Under the pieces are notes generated by a model. It saw nothing but the letters and a program-made list of their open reading frames with translations, ran no database searches and was not told the DNA's origin. 64,000 nt of DNA. Source: Chloroflexota bacterium. Its GTDB lineage: Bacteria; Chloroflexota; Dehalococcoidia; JACPQD01. The position numbers and the translations under genes are program-made. The stretch is taken from positions 1 to 64,000 of the forward strand of contig JACPQD010000051.1 of NCBI GenBank assembly GCA_016190665.1. The letters are read 5' to 3'. Positions 16,039 to 24,347 of the stretch are shown piece after piece (position 1 is the first letter of the stretch; each line of letters opens with the position of its first letter).

Positions 16039-16206
16039 TTACCAGGCGGCCACCTTCTTTTTGGGAACGAATGAAACGACCTTGTGCCTCGATTTTCGTT
16101 GCCGTTTCTTTGCATCTGCAAGGATCGCCTTGATATCGAAATTGTGCTTTGCGGCCTGTTCCTCACGGATACGCCGAACTTCATCAACGATATAGTCGTT
16201 CCCCAT
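16039..16206 (-). CDS. Small antitoxin-like protein partnered with a PIN toxin remnant
   Basis: 55 aa starting MGNDYIVDEVRRIREEQAAK and continuing with FDIKAILADAKKRQRKSR and a basic tail VPKKKVAAW. Small proteins of this type sit just downstream of PIN-domain toxin genes, as here (5 nt after the PIN stop). AGGAG lies about 9 nt before this ATG, which is why the farther upstream in-frame codons are left out. Assignment to a named family is not certain. Confidence 0.6.
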   Translation of the reverse strand: MGNDYIVDEVRRIREEQAAKHNFDIKAILADAKKRQRKSRHKVVSFVPKKKVAAW

Positions 16207-16211
16207 TGAAC

Positions 16212-16540
16212 TTACTCTCCTGACAGTTCTTCCGGAGTACAGATGGTGGGACAATCAAAGCCTTGTTGTCGGCAGATATTCGCCACCGCCTTTGCGATCC
16301 CTGCGTTGGCAATGTGCACACAGTTGCAGGTCATCAAGAATTCCATGCCGTGCACGATAGCGACAGCAATGTGTGCCGCATCAGTTGCCGACCTTGGGGG
16401 AATTATGCCTGAGGCCAGTATGCAGGTTGCCAGCCTCTCAGCTTCTGGCGTAATATCCAACAGCGGAAACTCTTTGACTGCCTTCAGCCTCTCGCGGGCG
16501 GCTTCAGGATCTCCTCCTTTCACCTCCAGCCCAAACTGAC
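16212..16540 (-). pseudogene. PIN-domain toxin, C-terminal remnant
   Basis: Residues GGDPEAARERLKAVKEFPLL, then TPEAERLA, PPRSATDAAHIAVAIVHGME, FLMTCNCVHIANAG and ICTPEELSGE form the second half of a PIN nuclease of the VapC type, with the late acidic residue D of ATDAAH. The first half, including the initial catalytic Asp, is not present in frame; a short PSRDIV stretch in another frame at about 16545-16560 suggests an internal deletion and shift. The toxin is therefore probably dead while its antitoxin remains. The 230 nt upstream to 16770 hold no recognisable gene. Confidence 0.65.
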
Positions 16541-16770
16541 GATGTCTCGGGACGGCAGAATCCTGGTGGGGGGCTTCACGAACTGAACGACGCCTCTTGG
16601 AGTATGTTTGGAGCGGCAAGGTGACGCCCATGTGCTTCCATGGTTGCGACTCAGAACGGGTACGGGGCAGGGAACGCGCGCCTGTCCTCCGGTAGGGCCT
16701 GCGGCGACGCCTCACGCTGACCGTAGTACCAGACTGCGGGTTACTAAACACCCTGAAGAGCATCCTGACT

Positions 16771-18714
16771 CTAATCGGCCGAACCCACCGACTCCAAATT
16801 GCTCAGCAGCGTTCTAACCCCCTCTGCCTCCCTATGGAGAGGGCAATTTTCAACGAACTCGCGATAACGTTGTATCGCCTGAGGCAAGAGACGTAGACGC
16901 CCATAAAGAACCGCGATATGCAGCCTAGTTGTACAGTCACTCGGATCGAGGCCAAGGGCCAATTCCCACTCCTCAACGGCTCGCCCTAACTGGCCCCCTT
17001 GCGCGTAGGCCAGACCGAGATTGTTATGTGCCTCCTTCGCAAACGGTGCCAAACCAACCACATGGCGGAAATGACCGATCGCTTCTTGGACCTCCTTGTT
17101 CCTCAAGGCTATTATCCCCAGAAAGGTGTGGCGCATAGCATCAAGGCCCGGTCGTTCCGACGCAAGCTTCTCAAGTTCAGCGGACAATTCGGCCATCGCG
17201 TGCTCATCCGAATCGTCATCCGCTAGCAGCCCCTGAGCCCGCTCCAGAAAATTGAAGATGGAATCTATGTTTGGCTTGACTTCGTGGTACTGCTCCGCAG
17301 TAAAACCGATCTGAAGCGGGTGTCGAAAACTAGCATGGGTAAATAGGCTATGGATCGCTGTCTTGACCCACTCGTCACCTTTGCCAGACACTTCCTCGTG
17401 AGAGATTTCGCGAATGGCCTGCCACATGGCGGGAATGTCGCCCATTAACTCAGACAGGGCGATTCGTGCCTCTTTGAGCCCCGGCTGCAATTCCAGAACT
17501 CGATAAAACTCGCGGATCGCCTCGTCTTTTCTGCCCAACTGCTTCAAAATGAGTGCATAGTGGTACTGTTCAATTGTGTTGTCAGGCTCTATCGCCACTA
17601 TGGCCCGAGAGTGTGTAAGGGCTTCTGACGTGCGGCCAAGGTGCCAGCACGCCCGGGCCAGATTTCGATGCGGGTCGGGCAAGTGGGGTGCTAATACAGT
17701 AGCTTCCTCCCATTGACGACATGCCTCCGCTAGGTCACCCGATTCACCCAGAGCAACTCCTAGATTATTCAGGCAATCCGGAAAGTTGGGCCGTACGTCA
17801 AGCACCCGCCGGAACTCCCTTACGGCATCGTCCAGCATGCCGGCTCCCGATAGGGCTTGAGCAAACTCATACCGAGCTTCGATGTGTTCTGGATTGCCGC
17901 GAAGCACGTGCTCCAATTCTGGAAGGGCCTCGTCGTGGAGTCCATTCCTTCTAAGGTGTGTTCCTAACAAGAAATGGATATACAAGTCCTCTGGGGCCAA
18001 GGCTGCACACTGACGGAGATGGGATAAGCCTTCCTCAAGTTTTCCAAGAGAGAGTAAAGTGACACCCAAACCTGCAAGGTGCAGCACATTATCAGAACAT
18101 TCACGGACCAGTGTTTCAAAGAGGGGCAGCGCTTCCTCATACCGTTTTTCCCTTTGATAGGACACGCCTAGATTATGCATCGCATCATAATGAGCTGGGT
18201 ACTTCTCAAGGGCCTTTTTCAAGAGAGGAATCGCTTTATCGATGGCATCAAACTGGAGAAACTCAGTGGCGTCTCTAAATAACAGGTCAGCGGCTTTCTT
18301 GCCCATCTTGAAGATATCCAGCAAATCAGAGATGCCCGTAAGATAACTGATGCGGAAGTCCAGTCTCACTTTGTCTCGCAACAAAGTTGGAATGGCGGAA
18401 TCGTCGCAGCCTGGCAATAGGGCGACTACAACAGTGACCGCTCGGTCGGAAAGTTCCGCCATGAGGCCGGCGTTCATCTCACGGCGGACCCAAGTGGACC
18501 CAAGCGACGCGGTCGAAAGGAAGACTACGAGGTATGCGCTTGAGTCAATACCGTCATTAATCTTGTCGATGATAGAATCGCCGGGCCTGAGTTCCCACCG
18601 GTCAAACCATACCTGGACACGGCTGCCCTCCAAATCGGACGCCACTTGGAGAACCGTAGCGCGGTCTTTATGCGAATGACTTAAAAACAGCCGCCGACGT
18701 GCCCTTTTTGCCAT
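16771..18714 (-). CDS. TIR-domain protein with TPR array (candidate defence effector)
   Basis: 647 aa. Residues 7-135 form a TIR domain: RLFLSHSHKDR (bA), VQVWFDRWELRPGDSI (BB loop), YLVVFLSTASLGSTWVRREM with the putative NADase glutamate Glu79. From about 165 to 640 the chain is tetratricopeptide repeats (for example LEKYPAHYDAMHNLGVSYQR, ALAPEDLYIHFLLGTHLRRN), 11-13 units. Bacterial TIR proteins often deplete NAD+ or make cyclic ADP-ribose signals on phage infection; the TPRs would sense a partner or ligand. It stands alone, next to toxin-antitoxin genes and the SIR2-HerA locus. Defence is inferred from domains and context. Confidence 0.85.
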   Translation of the reverse strand: MAKRARRRLFLSHSHKDRATVLQVASDLEGSRVQVWFDRWELRPGDSIIDKINDGIDSSAYLVVFLSTASLGSTWVRREMNAGLMAELSDRAVTVVVALLPGCDDSAIPTLLRDKVRLDFRISYLTGISDLLDIFKMGKKAADLLFRDATEFLQFDAIDKAIPLLKKALEKYPAHYDAMHNLGVSYQREKRYEEALPLFETLVRECSDNVLHLAGLGVTLLSLGKLEEGLSHLRQCAALAPEDLYIHFLLGTHLRRNGLHDEALPELEHVLRGNPEHIEARYEFAQALSGAGMLDDAVREFRRVLDVRPNFPDCLNNLGVALGESGDLAEACRQWEEATVLAPHLPDPHRNLARACWHLGRTSEALTHSRAIVAIEPDNTIEQYHYALILKQLGRKDEAIREFYRVLELQPGLKEARIALSELMGDIPAMWQAIREISHEEVSGKGDEWVKTAIHSLFTHASFRHPLQIGFTAEQYHEVKPNIDSIFNFLERAQGLLADDDSDEHAMAELSAELEKLASERPGLDAMRHTFLGIIALRNKEVQEAIGHFRHVVGLAPFAKEAHNNLGLAYAQGGQLGRAVEEWELALGLDPSDCTTRLHIAVLYGRLRLLPQAIQRYREFVENCPLHREAEGVRTLLSNLESVGSAD

Positions 18715-18831
18715 TCTTGACTCCTGAGGGTCAACTGCGCCTTACCGCACTTCGCCCTTACACATGGGCAAAACATGAGTTGGCTAACTCGCGTATCCGT
18801 TCTGAGGTCAGAGCGTCCCGCTCTACAAGCA

Positions 18832-18890
18832 GTTTGCGGAGTTCTGGTTTCCTGTCCGTATAACACGCCTTGGGGTTTCCTAACGAAGGC
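18832..18890. repeat. Three-copy island repeat, copy B
   Basis: GCGGAGTTCTGGTTTCCTG-TCCGTATAACACGCCTTGGGG-TTTCCTAACGAAGGC, nearly identical to copy C (25824-25889) and close to copy A (14005-14056). It lies next to a truncated antitoxin start. Confidence 0.85.
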
Positions 18891-18910
18891 GTGTTGATCC
18901 CTTTGCTTTC

Positions 18911-18985
18911 TCAATCCAGCCCCTTCACTTCGTCAGCAAAATTATGCAGGCGTTTTCTGGCTTCTGATGCTGACCGTGTTGGCAT
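18911..18985 (-). pseudogene. Truncated YefM-type antitoxin (second copy)
   Basis: Encodes only 24 residues, beginning MPTRSASEARKRLHNFADEV, homologous to the first third of the antitoxin at 15691-15933, then stops. No toxin follows. Its promoter and operator (19004-19042) are intact. Confidence 0.75.
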
Positions 18986-19003
18986 TCTTAGTCGCCTCCT
19001 TGT

Positions 19004-19042
19004 CGTACCACATATCGTACGATATAGTCGTCCCGATGTCAA
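19004..19042 (-). promoter_or_regulatory. Duplicate TA promoter/operator without a TA operon
   Basis: TTGACA (19042-19037), 17-nt spacer, TACGAT (19019-19014), with the same CGTAC-N8-GTACG dyad (19004-19021) as at 15950-15988. It could bind the antitoxin of the intact operon and act as a decoy. Confidence 0.65.
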
Positions 19043-19139
19043 GTCGTTTTGACGGCGAACGGCTAAACTGAGCGGCCCCCTCCCGCCCCCCGGCATGACC
19101 CGCCTGACTTGCCAACCACGCTCACAGGCATGACCCGGG

Positions 19140-19274
19140 TCAGTAAAAGGCGCTAGGGTGGACGTCGGCTCCAGCGTCGTGCGCCGGAATGGCGGCCACC
19201 GCCCCTGCCATCCCATACCCCATGATGGCCACATCGCAGGACTTATCCCAGGCAAGGTCCTTTTGCACTAACAC
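19140..19274 (-). pseudogene. 5' fragment of the FAD dehydrogenase gene
   Basis: Reads VLVQKDLAWDKSCDVAIMGY then GMAGAVAAIPAHDAGADV and a stop, matching the first ~40 residues of the gene at 12025-13530. The sequence upstream of the start is also shared (GAGCGACCTC..GCTGAAGCTTCGAAC in both). With the intact start at 13530 it brackets 5.7 kb of accessory DNA. Confidence 0.8.
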
Positions 19275-19376
19275 AGAGCGACCTCCCATTCGCAGCAAGG
19301 CTGAAGCTTCGAACTAATCACTATACATCCAAATGTCTGCGGGCATATGGGATGTCTCATCCTCTTCGGGGCCGGA

Positions 19377-19434
19377 CTAACGCCCGGCATGATCTGCGGA
19401 CGCGCAGCGGCCCGCAAATTCATGCCGTTGTTAG
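19377..19434 (-). repeat. attC-like imperfect palindrome
   Basis: 58 nt bounded by CTAAC and GTTAG, with outer arms TAACGCCCGGCATGA / TCATGCCGTTGTTA and inner pairing around CTGCGGACGCGCAG. It lies 3' of the HNH gene (19494-20567) in that gene's orientation, where a cassette recombination site would be. The 7-nt core boxes are not perfect RYYYAAC/GTTRRRY and no integrase gene is in the window, so this stays tentative. Confidence 0.4.
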
Positions 19435-19493
19435 CATTCACGACAAGTTAATCGAGCTCTTGGCCGCCTCTTGCCGCAACAAACACGCCTCCG

Positions 19494-20567
19494 CTACTCT
19501 CTGAGGAATCTTGGCGGCACCGAACGAGGCACTCCGGGAATCGTCGTCGCAAATAGGTAGTGGATTGCACGTATGAGGTCCGCGTTGACGCGCATCGCCG
19601 CAGCATCGTGTTCGAGCTCCTCTGGATGGAACCAGTGAAACCGCCGTTCGCTGTGCTCGAGCCTGAAGTAGGCATCCTGCTTCGAAAGCCACCTGGGCGG
19701 CGACGTCAGCGCGACTGAGCAGAAGGTAAACAGGTAGAGAACCAGATCGTGGTATCCGAAGTCTGGCTTGACACCGGCCGCGTACTTGTCCTCCAGGGTC
19801 GACACCGATACTGAATCGTGACTTAGCCCCAGGAATGCAGCGATGTCCTCTGCGTCGAGACTAAGGCGAGCTCCCTGGCTCTCGTTCGGCTCACGTTGCC
19901 GAAAGGGGAAGAGGAAAGCTTGCCACCCTGACCCGGGCTTGCTACTGAAGTACGTGAGCAAACAGGGGCGTCCGTCGCGGTCTTCTCCCTTGATCAACAG
20001 AACGTCGAGTGGCATTACTCTGAGCGGAGTTGGTCCATCGGGACGGAACGTGGCGACAACTCGCTGTTCGGTATGCCATAGGGCGTCGGTCCAGATTGGG
20101 TTGAACACGCGCTCCCCGGACAGCGACATCATCTTCGGGAAGGACGCGTGGCCAAGAATCCCCACGACATCCTCGTACATTGCCACATCAAGGGCTACGG
20201 CACGCAGTCGATCGAGCAAGGCTCCAGAAAGACGCCGCGGTACGGCGGGAATGGGCCGGGTGTCGCCCCACTGGACGGAAACGGGAAGCAGGCCGGATTC
20301 CACTAGCTTATATACCCGATCGCGACGTGCTCGGAGCTCGGCGGGGGTAAAGCTGTTCCCTCGGGGATGAGACGAATCATATGCGCCGATCTCTTGGTGG
20401 CAGTCGAAGCACAGCGGGATGGCGTTGCTCTTGTCATTGGTTCCGCCCTGCGCCTCTGGAATGATATGCGCCGCCTCAATATTGGTGCCGCACTGCTTCC
20501 CGCAGAGACAACAGAGACGGTTGCATCTAATGAATAGCCTGGCCTTGGTTGCCGGACTGAACGGCAT
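19494..20567 (-). CDS. HNH endonuclease-domain protein
   Basis: 357 aa. The N-terminal 60 residues are a zinc-binding HNH nuclease: CCLCG (19-23), EAAHIIPEAQGG (31-42, catalytic His) and LCFDCHQEIG (52-61). The remaining ~290 residues have no domain I can name; they probably set target specificity. HNH proteins of this form occur in restriction and phage-defence islands, and the gene is followed by an attC-like site, consistent with a mobile cassette. It is separate from the KTSC-HerA-SIR2 operon by a 145-nt spacer. Confidence 0.78.
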   Translation of the reverse strand: MPFSPATKARLFIRCNRLCCLCGKQCGTNIEAAHIIPEAQGGTNDKSNAIPLCFDCHQEIGAYDSSHPRGNSFTPAELRARRDRVYKLVESGLLPVSVQWGDTRPIPAVPRRLSGALLDRLRAVALDVAMYEDVVGILGHASFPKMMSLSGERVFNPIWTDALWHTEQRVVATFRPDGPTPLRVMPLDVLLIKGEDRDGRPCLLTYFSSKPGSGWQAFLFPFRQREPNESQGARLSLDAEDIAAFLGLSHDSVSVSTLEDKYAAGVKPDFGYHDLVLYLFTFCSVALTSPPRWLSKQDAYFRLEHSERRFHWFHPEELEHDAAAMRVNADLIRAIHYLFATTIPGVPRSVPPRFLRE

Positions 20568-20622
20568 CTAAACTGCGCCTCTCATGTGATGCGATTGTCT
20601 GCCTGACATTGCCTATATTGGC

Positions 20623-20663
20623 CCGTATGACACCCCAATACGGCCTCGAATGCCGTATGACAC
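20623..20663. repeat. Direct and inverted repeat in spacer
   Basis: CCGTATGACAC occurs at 20623-20633 and 20653-20663, and ATACGGC / GCCGTAT form a 7-bp hairpin between them. Possible operator or transcription end between the KTSC and HNH genes; no U tract. Confidence 0.45.
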
Positions 20664-20712
20664 GCACATTCACAATACCATGCACGGCAGTGCCCCGCCG
20701 ATAATGATCGTT

Positions 20713-20928
20713 CTATCCAACTCGTGCCTCTCTGAAATGACTCTTGATCATTGCATTGAAAGCCTTCCCTAATGAGCCTGCCGCCCGAACATCGTGGTAA
20801 GTGGACTCGGGTACGTCGTAATACTGCCAGACCTGTCCGCTCGATCGGAACTCCACCTCCACAGTACCAGAGGATTGGTCGTACCCGATACTGGCGATCA
20901 TAGATGAATCGACGAGATCTCTATCCAT
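20713..20928 (-). CDS. KTSC-domain protein
   Basis: 71 aa, a complete KTSC domain: VDSSMIASIGYDQSSGTVEV, VWQYYDVPESTYHDV and SLGKAFNAMIKSHF. KTSC domains are small, often phage- or defence-associated, with unclear biochemistry. The ATG at 20928 is 2 nt after the HerA stop (TAG at 20933-20931), so the gene is the third member of the SIR2-HerA operon. The name-giving C-terminal 'KTSC' residues are not seen; the end reads REARVG. Confidence 0.75.
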   Translation of the reverse strand: MDRDLVDSSMIASIGYDQSSGTVEVEFRSSGQVWQYYDVPESTYHDVRAAGSLGKAFNAMIKSHFREARVG

Positions 20929-20930
20929 GT

Positions 20931-22706
20931 CTAGCTCCCCAGTTTCTGCTCTCGTTGCCAAGTCACAACTCGCTTGTAATCATCTGCACCAGGCGCGAAA
21001 GTATTTTCCCAACACTCCACTAATTTCGGGTCTTCGCTGGTCGGTCGCGGTGTCTGTAGAGGGATTCGCACCCGCGAAGGGATCTTGACTGCTTCACCGA
21101 TAACAAGTGCTTCACCTGTTCTCAAAGACGGAAGCAAGCCAATCAGGCTAATCAGGTTGTCTGGAGCGGATGCTTTGACAATCGATTGATCGCCGGAATT
21201 GGTTAACCTCAAAGCAATAAACGTACCCACCTGCGCCAAGATCGTCTCGGAAATCTCCGATGGTCTCTGGGAAATGATCATTGCCCCAACTCCAAACTTG
21301 CGCCCTTCTTTGAAAATCCTCTCGACCGCTTCCTTTGCGTAGTTGTTGCTCTCTGATTTGTTTAGATAGGAATGGGCTTCTTCAAAGGCGATAAAGAGAG
21401 GTCGCTGCCTCCCCGTGTATGACTCATGTCTACCCCAAAACATGCTGTCGAAAACGAACCGCGTGATGAGGCCAACAGTTATATCCAGAACGCTGAAAGG
21501 TACGCCGGCGAGGTCGAGAATCGTAAGCCTCTCCTTACCGCCAATCCAATCATTCAGTAGATCGTGTAAGTCCTTTGGTGATGTGGCATCTGCGTAGTCA
21601 CCGGGGTAAAAGAGAAAATCATAGCCCGAATCTCTGAGACGGCTTATGAGTTTCTTCTCGTAGGCGTAGAACTCTTGGTATTGTTTTGACTTATAGGGAG
21701 CCGCTGCCCCGACAACATAAGGCTTGAAACGAGGTGGCTCAAGCTTACTGCAGTCTCCATCATTCTCGACACAAGCATTGCCCCTGTTCTGCTTCTCAGC
21801 GGTTGCCTCATCAAACGTTGCATTCAGCCACCAATAGATATGATGCCATAGCTCTCGGACATTGAATGGAATAGGCGAATCTGCCGAAACCCGATCAGGA
21901 TCAACCGCTCCAGATTTCAACGCGCCGACATTAAGCTTCTTCCTTTCGACTACTAACTCCCGGAGTTTTCTATACTCGGGACGTTGGTCATCCTTGGGTT
22001 CAGCACCAACAAGGAAGAATGCCAGCTCATCAAATGTCATCAGCCAGAAGGGAATATGCAGCGGCCGGGTTGCGTCGTTAATTCTGAATACGCGAGCCTC
22101 CGGGAATGCGGAGGCATACTCACCGTGGGGGTCAACGAGAATGACTCTTGATCCCGGATAATCATTCAGGATTGCCTTCAAAATACTTACAGTGGTGTTC
22201 GACTTTCCACTTCCCGTTGACCCCAGGATAGCGCTGTGACGCAGAACGAGCTTGTGAATGTCGGCGTTGACGCTGAGGTTTTCGGATGAAGAGTGCTTCC
22301 CGATCTCGATTGAACCGTCGTCTTTCCTTCCATATATGTCGAAGAGATCCCTCTCAACCACCAGATGCACTTCATCGTTGATCGTTGGATATGTACCGAC
22401 TCCCTTCTGGAATTCCTCATCACCGATCTTTTCTCCAACAAGCTGGACCGACAGAAATCTCGATCCCGTATCATATGCGCGATTCTCATCCTTGACTGTG
22501 CTCGGTGTATTGCTAACCGCCGACACGATTCCGTAGATGCCTATATTGCCCACCGGAATCTTCACGAAGGTACCGATCTGACCAATCTTGTACAGTCGAC
22601 CATTGATTATTGGAGCGGCCGAGGGGATCGTGTCCGCCACTTCGACCTCAATTGTGCTTGAGTCAACTCGAATTATCTTTCCCAAGTAAGTAATATCACT
22701 AATCAT
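20931..22706 (-). CDS. HerA-type hexameric ATPase of a SIR2-HerA defence system
   Basis: 591 aa FtsK/HerA-clade ATPase. N-terminal HAS-barrel (1-~125), Walker A GSTGSGKSN (162-170), Walker B IAFEEAHSYL in the last third and the sensor-like SQRPSEIS. HerA ATPases form hexamers; in phage defence they assemble with SIR2 NADases. The start overlaps the SIR2 stop by 4 nt (ATGA), showing strict co-expression. NurA-type nuclease is absent here, which separates it from DNA-repair HerA-NurA operons. Confidence 0.92.
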   Translation of the reverse strand: MISDITYLGKIIRVDSSTIEVEVADTIPSAAPIINGRLYKIGQIGTFVKIPVGNIGIYGIVSAVSNTPSTVKDENRAYDTGSRFLSVQLVGEKIGDEEFQKGVGTYPTINDEVHLVVERDLFDIYGRKDDGSIEIGKHSSSENLSVNADIHKLVLRHSAILGSTGSGKSNTTVSILKAILNDYPGSRVILVDPHGEYASAFPEARVFRINDATRPLHIPFWLMTFDELAFFLVGAEPKDDQRPEYRKLRELVVERKKLNVGALKSGAVDPDRVSADSPIPFNVRELWHHIYWWLNATFDEATAEKQNRGNACVENDGDCSKLEPPRFKPYVVGAAAPYKSKQYQEFYAYEKKLISRLRDSGYDFLFYPGDYADATSPKDLHDLLNDWIGGKERLTILDLAGVPFSVLDITVGLITRFVFDSMFWGRHESYTGRQRPLFIAFEEAHSYLNKSESNNYAKEAVERIFKEGRKFGVGAMIISQRPSEISETILAQVGTFIALRLTNSGDQSIVKASAPDNLISLIGLLPSLRTGEALVIGEAVKIPSRVRIPLQTPRPTSEDPKLVECWENTFAPGADDYKRVVTWQREQKLGS

Positions 22707-23896
22707 GTGGTCACCGAATTAACGCTATCCTGTCTCCCCGAACTTGCGACAAGAAAGGTAACCAGTGCGTTGAAGTCGCCCAGCGTTAACTGCGACTTTT
22801 CCTCGTCCCAGTATGTTGTCGTGACTTCATTTGTCTTGGTGGCGTCTTTATTGAATTGCCATTCGCCCAGCTCCCCATTGATTATGGCTTTTGTTGGCCC
22901 GAATACGTGAAGATTCAGATATGCCGAACAGGACCTGTATAGGGTCTCCACGTCAGCATCGGTGTAGAAGAAGACAATGACGAACAACCGGTTGTTCTGA
23001 CGCATACAATTGAAGACAATCTCATTAATGTGTTGGTCTGAAAACGAATACCCTGTGAAAACAAACAGAAGCTCACCACTGAGAAGATAGTCCCGCATTC
23101 TGTCAAAGTACGCGATGAAGGGCTGCTTTCGCGAAGAGTCGTACTTGTCCTTTGACGGATAAATGACAATTTCGTTCTTGATATCTGCAAGACTCCCTAT
23201 TTTGCCAATCCTGATGATATGATGAGATTGCGTTGTCTCGGAAAATCTCCAAAACCAACTCAACGACCCGTGGATTTTCCAGAGGCGTATCCAGTTCTTC
23301 GTCAAGTCTCCAGGTTTTGCCAGATTGTCTACGCTCTCCTGCCAGAAAAAGGGCTCAAAGGAGCCAACAAAGCCATCGAAATAGGGGATCTCGCTGGCTT
23401 CGAGTGCCTTCTCGAGAACGAGATCGTAGTTTGTAGTGAAAACCTCTTTTGTGAAGTCGCGATTCAGCAGATTATACCAGGCAAAGAACCGCTGAGTTGA
23501 AGCGTGGGAAGCACTCGACTCCTTTTCGGTGATGATTTGATAAATGGCCTTGCATATTTCACCATCAACCGTCGCCGCGTCCTTTCCGCAGACACCTTGA
23601 TAAGTTCTAGTTTCGCACTCTTTCGTTAGTTCACGAATACCTCTTAACTGATTCAGAATATCCTCGACATTGACATCGCGCCCCTGAATCAGCGTCTTCA
23701 GGTCGTCCCTGATGGTCCCGAATATCTTCGGTGCACTGCCGCCCAGCGTTGCCTCGACATCGCGCGTAAGTGCCGCAATATCAGGAATACCAAGGGCGCA
23801 GGACGTACCGGCTCCAAAGAAGAATCCGATATTCTTCGAGTAAGACAAATGGTTCTTTAGTTCTCGTATCTCTCGAAGTACGTCAATCTTGCTCAT
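22703..23896 (-). CDS. SIR2-family NADase/deacylase-like protein (SIR2-HerA system)
   Basis: 397 aa. NAD-binding signature GFFFGAGTSCALGIPDI at 24-40, TTNYDLVLEKAL with the Asn-Asp pair, and KIHGSLSW with the catalytic His. A C-terminal ~150-residue extension follows, as in defence SIR2 proteins. Established knowledge: SIR2-HerA pairs protect against phages through NAD+ depletion or DNA attack. I chose the ATG at 23896, in front of which AAGGAGG sits, because upstream in-frame residues are not protein-like and overlap a decayed gene. Confidence 0.92.
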   Translation of the reverse strand: MSKIDVLREIRELKNHLSYSKNIGFFFGAGTSCALGIPDIAALTRDVEATLGGSAPKIFGTIRDDLKTLIQGRDVNVEDILNQLRGIRELTKECETRTYQGVCGKDAATVDGEICKAIYQIITEKESSASHASTQRFFAWYNLLNRDFTKEVFTTNYDLVLEKALEASEIPYFDGFVGSFEPFFWQESVDNLAKPGDLTKNWIRLWKIHGSLSWFWRFSETTQSHHIIRIGKIGSLADIKNEIVIYPSKDKYDSSRKQPFIAYFDRMRDYLLSGELLFVFTGYSFSDQHINEIVFNCMRQNNRLFVIVFFYTDADVETLYRSCSAYLNLHVFGPTKAIINGELGEWQFNKDATKTNEVTTTYWDEEKSQLTLGDFNALVTFLVASSGRQDSVNSVTT

Positions 23897-23909
23897 CGGG
23901 CCTCCTTGG

Positions 23910-24347
23910 TCATATCCACCCTGGTTGGTGTCTGGTAATGGGTGACGGGGAAGTCCAGCCCGCAGACGTATATCCCTGTACGTGTATGTCAAGAACGTGG
24001 GGTATGTCGCCGCTACGCCTTCTTGCCTTGCCCTGCCTTGTAGCTGTAATATGTGGCATCGATGAGACACCAGACGAGGCACCGCAGTCTCGCAGCCGAC
24101 GGGCGGGGCCGCGCCGGCTGCGGCGCGTTGTCACGCGCTCTGTTACCATAACGCTACTGAAGAGCGGCTTCTTCCCTTTCAGAGCGCTTACCTTAAGAAT
24201 GGAGAAGCCTATGACGTTTCCCTTCGTGACAACCTTCTCCATGGCGGCATCGGAGTCGGTCTCTCGAAAGTAGCCCTTCCTCTTGGCGAACAACACTTCC
24301 AAGTAATCCCCCTCTTGGTCGTACCAGACTCTTACCGTATTTCCCAC
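23910..24347 (-). CDS. DUF2283-family protein with abnormal C-terminal extension
   Basis: From GTG at 24347 it encodes GNTVRVWYDQEGDYLEVLFA, KGYFRETDSDAAMEKVV and GNVIGFSILKVSALKGKKPL, a complete DUF2283 domain of ~65 residues. Beyond that the frame runs about 75 more residues through DNA that includes a TM2 remnant in another frame, so the tail is probably junk from a lost stop. DUF2283 genes often follow small toxins, and here the start overlaps the end of a PBECR-like gene. A frameshifted copy is at 26100-26296. Confidence 0.6.
   Translation of the reverse strand: MGNTVRVWYDQEGDYLEVLFAKRKGYFRETDSDAAMEKVVTKGNVIGFSILKVSALKGKKPLFSSVMVTERVTTRRSRRGPARRLRDCGASSGVSSMPHITATRQGKARRRSGDIPHVLDIHVQGYTSAGWTSPSPITRHQPGWI
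24013..24090 (-). pseudogene. C-terminal remnant of a TM2-domain gene
   Basis: Reads LRCLVWCLIDATYYSYKAGQ followed by GKKA and a stop, matching the end of the TM2 protein at 27994-28395 (FLVWWLIDAAYYTYKA). It overlaps the DUF2283 extension in a different frame. Confidence 0.7.

Noticed and set aside
18681-18914. Short minus-strand ORF upstream of the TIR gene
   Set aside because: It starts within the island repeat copy B and reads through spacer DNA; only the repeat-derived piece is shared with other copies.
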